Of a stretch of DNA of 8,630 bases, positions 6,297-8,630 are shown in pieces; positions within the stretch are counted from its first letter, which is position 1, and each line of letters begins with the position of its first letter. The DNA comes from Frankiales bacterium (GTDB lineage: Bacteria; Actinomycetota; Actinomycetes; Mycobacteriales; SCTD01). The position numbers and the translations under genes are program-made. Below the pieces are notes generated by a model. It was not told where the DNA came from, did no database searches, and saw nothing but the letters and a program-made list of their open reading frames with translations. Location: contig JAODNQ010000238.1 of the NCBI GenBank assembly GCA_025464695.1, positions 1-8,630 of the forward strand, in the 5' to 3' direction.

Positions 6297-7092
6297 TGTC
6301 CTTGGTGGTGAAGTTCGCCCAGGCGGCGGCGAGGAACACCCCGACGTAGACGCCCTGCAGCGCCACCCCGCGCCACAGGTCGCGGGAGAGGACGGGGTCG
6401 CGGAACAGGTCGACGAACGCCAGCCAGTACCGGGTGGGCAGGTAGGGCTGCACCGACGCCGCCGCGTCCAGGCCGACGAGCACGCCGGACACGACCAGCA
6501 CGGCGACGGCGCCGAGGGCGGCGGCCAGCGGGCTGTCGGTGACGGTCGACAGGAACAGCGCGATGGCGGCGACCCCGAGCATGGACAGCCCGACGTAGAG
6601 CAGGGCCAGGACGGTCCGCAGGGTGGCCGAGCCGCCGGACAGGGCCGTCCCCGAGGTGCTCGGCACGGGGGCGTCGCTGCCGAACAGGGTGGTCCCGACC
6701 AGGTAGCCGACCCCGGCGACGAGCACCACGGCCAGGGCCGTGAACGCCACCACCGACAGCAGCTTGGCCACGAGGAACCGGGTCCGGCCGACGGGCCGGG
6801 TCAGCAGGTAGCGCAGCGTCCCCGCCTGCGCCTCCCCCGCGACGGCGTCGCCCGCCACCACCGCGACCGCCACGGGCAGGAAGAGCGGCAGCACGATCGC
6901 GAGCGCCGCGGCCGGGAACAGCTTCCCGTTGCTCAGCACCGCCGACAGGAACGCCGGGCCGGTGCCGGGCCGGGGGGCGACGTCGCTGACGGCGAGGAAC
7001 ACGGCGACGACGGTCGGCAGCAGGCACAGCAGGGCCAGACTCACCCAGGTGCGCGGCCGGCGCAGCAGCCGGCTCAGCTCGACCCTGATCAC
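6286..7092 (-). CDS. ABC-2 type transporter permease
   Basis: A 268-residue integral membrane subunit of an ABC exporter, to be paired with the ATPase encoded just before it. It begins with the cytoplasmic amphipathic segment MIRVELSRLLRRPRTW, usual for ABC-2 permeases. About six membrane spans follow (near residues 17-35, 61-80, 109-134, 158-183, 187-208 and 243-260). Between spans 2 and 3 lies the conserved cytoplasmic loop GEAQAGTLRYLLTRPVGR (86-103), the contact zone for the ATPase in this family. A Ser/Gly-rich loop (about 139-157) would face outward. The GTG start at 7092 lies 4 nt after the ATPase stop with only a weak ribosome site, so it probably depends on translational coupling. 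The transported compound is not evident; relatives move lipids, peptides, antibiotics or bacteriocins. The stop codon overlaps the convergent lipase-like gene. Confidence 0.92.
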   Translation of the reverse strand: MIRVELSRLLRRPRTWVSLALLCLLPTVVAVFLAVSDVAPRPGTGPAFLSAVLSNGKLFPAAALAIVLPLFLPVAVAVVAGDAVAGEAQAGTLRYLLTRPVGRTRFLVAKLLSVVAFTALAVVLVAGVGYLVGTTLFGSDAPVPSTSGTALSGGSATLRTVLALLYVGLSMLGVAAIALFLSTVTDSPLAAALGAVAVLVVSGVLVGLDAAASVQPYLPTRYWLAFVDLFRDPVLSRDLWRGVALQGVYVGVFLAAAWANFTTKDITS

Positions 7093-7096
7093 GGCG

Positions 7097-7987
7097 TCAC
7101 GTCCGGTCGCTCGAGCTGCTCGTGACGGCCAGCACGGCGTCCTCCAGGCTGCGGGTCTCGGGGCGCAGGGAGCGCACGCGCACGCCGGCCTGCACCAGCT
7201 CGGCGTTGAGCCGGGCGGGGTCGTCGGTGCGGACGGCGAGCGTCAGCCCGTCGACGCGCTGCACCCGGTCGGCGAGCAGGGCGTAGGCCGCGTGGGCGTC
7301 GGGGGTGTCGACCAGGTGCAGCCCCGACGGCGCGGTGAGGTCCGACAGCGCCCCCTGCAGCACGAGCCGCCCCCGGTCCAGGACGCCGACCCGGGTGCAG
7401 AGCTGCTCGACCTCGGCCAGCAGGTGGCTGGACAGGAACACGGTGGTGCCCGAGGCGTTCAGCGCGAGCAGCAGGTCGCGGACCTCGCGGATGCCCTGGG
7501 GGTCGAGCCCGTTGGTCGGCTCGTCGAGGACGAGCAGCCGCGGAGCCCGCAGCAGGGCGGCGGCCAGGCCGAGCCGCTGCCGCATCCCGAGGCTGTACGC
7601 CCGGACCGGCTTGCGCCCGACCCGGGCCAGCCCGACCTGCTCGAGCGCGCCCTCCACCCGCTGCGTCCGGGTGCGGCGCGACCCGCCCGGGCCGGCGGCG
7701 TCGAGCTGCCGCAGGTTGGTCCGCCCCGACGCCGCCCCGACGAACGCCGGCCCCTCGACCAGGGCCCCCACCTGGGGCAGCGCGTCCTTCACCCGGCGGG
7801 CGCCCAGCAGGTCGACCGACCCTGACGTCGGCAGCACCAGCCCGAGCAGCATCCGGACCGTGGTCGTCTTGCCCGAGCCGTTGGGCCCGAGGAACCCGTA
7901 GCGGTCGCCCTCGCGGACGTCGAGCTCGACGCCGTCGACGGCGGTGACCCCGCCGAACCGCTTGACGAGCGCGGTGGTGCGGATCAT
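7097..7987 (-). CDS. ABC transporter ATP-binding protein
   Basis: A 296-residue cytoplasmic ATPase that powers the ABC-2 permease encoded next. It has Walker A GPNGSGKTT (34-42), signature YSLGMRQRL (131-139), Walker B LLVLDEP (151-157, with D155 and E156), D-loop GLDP (160-163) and switch histidine H188 in LSSH. The Q-loop position reads GALVEGPAF, with Glu where classic ABC proteins have Gln. This is common in the BcrA/CcmA-like drug and lantibiotic exporter group and is not a defect. Residues after about 215 form a C-terminal accessory domain that ends in a Ser-rich tail. The ATG at 7987 is chosen although the frame is open far upstream: similarity begins there (MIRTTALVKRFGG), and it overlaps the preceding stop in an ATGA. 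It has no good ribosome site of its own, which fits coupling. It is the middle gene of a three-gene operon. Confidence 0.95.
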   Translation of the reverse strand: MIRTTALVKRFGGVTAVDGVELDVREGDRYGFLGPNGSGKTTTVRMLLGLVLPTSGSVDLLGARRVKDALPQVGALVEGPAFVGAASGRTNLRQLDAAGPGGSRRTRTQRVEGALEQVGLARVGRKPVRAYSLGMRQRLGLAAALLRAPRLLVLDEPTNGLDPQGIREVRDLLLALNASGTTVFLSSHLLAEVEQLCTRVGVLDRGRLVLQGALSDLTAPSGLHLVDTPDAHAAYALLADRVQRVDGLTLAVRTDDPARLNAELVQAGVRVRSLRPETRSLEDAVLAVTSSSSDRT

Positions 7988-8630
7988 CGGCGGGTCCGCG
8001 GCGGCCGGTCGGCGAGCAGCTGCGCGGCGGCGCGGTCGAGCACCGCGGCGGGCACCGTGCCGGCCAGCAGGTAGACCCGCCGGCCGTCGCGCAGCACGAC
8101 GGCGTTGAGCAGCGGCGTCGACACCGCGGCCCGCCCGTCGGTATCCGTGGGGTCGACGGCGCGCAGGGCCCGGCGTCCGACGTCGTTGGGCAGCGGCAGC
8201 ACGGCGAAGACCGCCAGGCCGTCGCCGTACGTGCCGACGCCGCCGGTGTCCTGCAGGCCCGCCACGAGGTCGCGGCGGGGCTGACCGCCGAGGCTGTCGG
8301 GGAGCAGGTACGGGGCGAAGCGGTCCATCTGCGCCGCGAGGTCCGGCGCCTCGAGGACCTGTGCGGGCTCGAGCGGGGCGAACGCGACGCGGACCAGCGG
8401 CGGCGGCGCGAGCGACAGGTCGAGCAGCTCGGCCACGAGCACGGGCCGGTCGAGCCCTCGGGCGGTCACCTCGACCCGGAGGGGCAGCCCGGTCCGCGGC
8501 TCGGCCCACAGGTCGACCCGCTCCACGGTGGTCGGGCTCCCCGCGGGCGGCACCAGCCGCAGGCCCGCCGTCCGGTGCCCGGCGACCCGGCGGCCGGGCA
8601 GGGGCGACGCGACCAGCCCCGGCGTGCGGG
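7984..8630 (-). CDS. RseB/LolA-like extracytoplasmic protein (partial, N-terminus outside window)
   Basis: The last 214 residues of a protein whose start lies beyond the right edge; the frame is open to position 8630. The stretch GRRVAGHRTAGLRLVPP, then VERVDLWAEPRTGLPLRVEV, has the look of the half-barrel lipid-binding fold of RseB/MucB (sigma-E regulator) and LolA/LppX-type lipoprotein carriers. In that fold, strands carrying 'GR..GL.L.P..P...v.rvdlW.D..TGLPLRVEV' line a hydrophobic groove. Later sections (FAPYLLPDSLGG, GVGTYGDGLAVFAVLPLP, RRVYLLAGTVPAAVLDRAAAQLL) are typical of actinobacterial homologues placed beside ABC exporters. I expect a signal peptide or lipobox upstream, outside the window. 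The TGA stop overlaps the ATPase start by 4 nt, so the protein is made together with the transporter and may be its external substrate-binding or sensing partner. The fold assignment is from pattern memory and is moderate; the function is inference. Confidence 0.65.
   Translation of the reverse strand, partial: RTPGLVASPLPGRRVAGHRTAGLRLVPPAGSPTTVERVDLWAEPRTGLPLRVEVTARGLDRPVLVAELLDLSLAPPPLVRVAFAPLEPAQVLEAPDLAAQMDRFAPYLLPDSLGGQPRRDLVAGLQDTGGVGTYGDGLAVFAVLPLPNDVGRRALRAVDPTDTDGRAAVSTPLLNAVVLRDGRRVYLLAGTVPAAVLDRAAAQLLADRPPRTRR

Noticed and set aside
7988..8509. N-terminal extension of the ABC ATPase (470 codons in total)
   Set aside because: The extra residues are the shadow frame of the RseB/LolA-like gene. 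The ATPase fold begins at the ATG at 7987.

Overview
The window comes from a high-GC Gram-positive chromosome, almost certainly an actinomycete. All reading frames are strongly GC-biased, most genes start with GTG, and a DUF3072 protein and an actinobacterial-type LexA (SOS) box are present. I cannot name the genus from this sequence. Seven protein genes cover nearly all of it, and no RNA gene, insertion sequence or CRISPR array is visible. The ordinary genes look chromosomal and housekeeping or secretory, and I see no mobile-element signature.

Positions 1-2860 (minus strand) hold most of a large secreted metalloprotease of the M6 / immune inhibitor A family, whose C-terminus lies outside the window. 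A 169-bp divergent gap follows. It carries a 32-bp perfect palindrome with the 16-bp SOS box TCGAACACGTGTTCGA at its centre. To the right is a 71-residue DUF3072 gene on the plus strand, closed by a strong GC hairpin terminator.

Next comes a 17-bp tandem repeat array (3293-3377) whose last full unit contains the stop codon of the following minus-strand gene. That gene encodes a 136-residue protein with three PLDxxxDPDRV repeats and a C-terminal membrane anchor. Its start overlaps by 4 nt the stop of the gene transcribed before it, pruA (1-pyrroline-5-carboxylate dehydrogenase, 3780-5429, proline catabolism), so the two are almost certainly co-translated.

A 75-bp divergent gap separates pruA from a plus-strand, membrane-anchored or secreted alpha/beta-hydrolase (lipase-like, 5505-6296). 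Its 3' end overlaps by 11 nt the convergent end of a three-gene minus-strand operon. In transcription order the operon encodes a protein resembling the RseB/LolA-like lipid-sensing fold (partial, running off the right edge), an ABC ATPase (4-nt ATGA overlap) and an ABC-2 permease (4-nt gap). This looks like a small export system with an extracytoplasmic partner.

The points most worth following up are the SOS box in front of the DUF3072 gene, the pruA-coupled tail-anchored repeat protein, and the tandem array that places stop codons in every frame on both strands.
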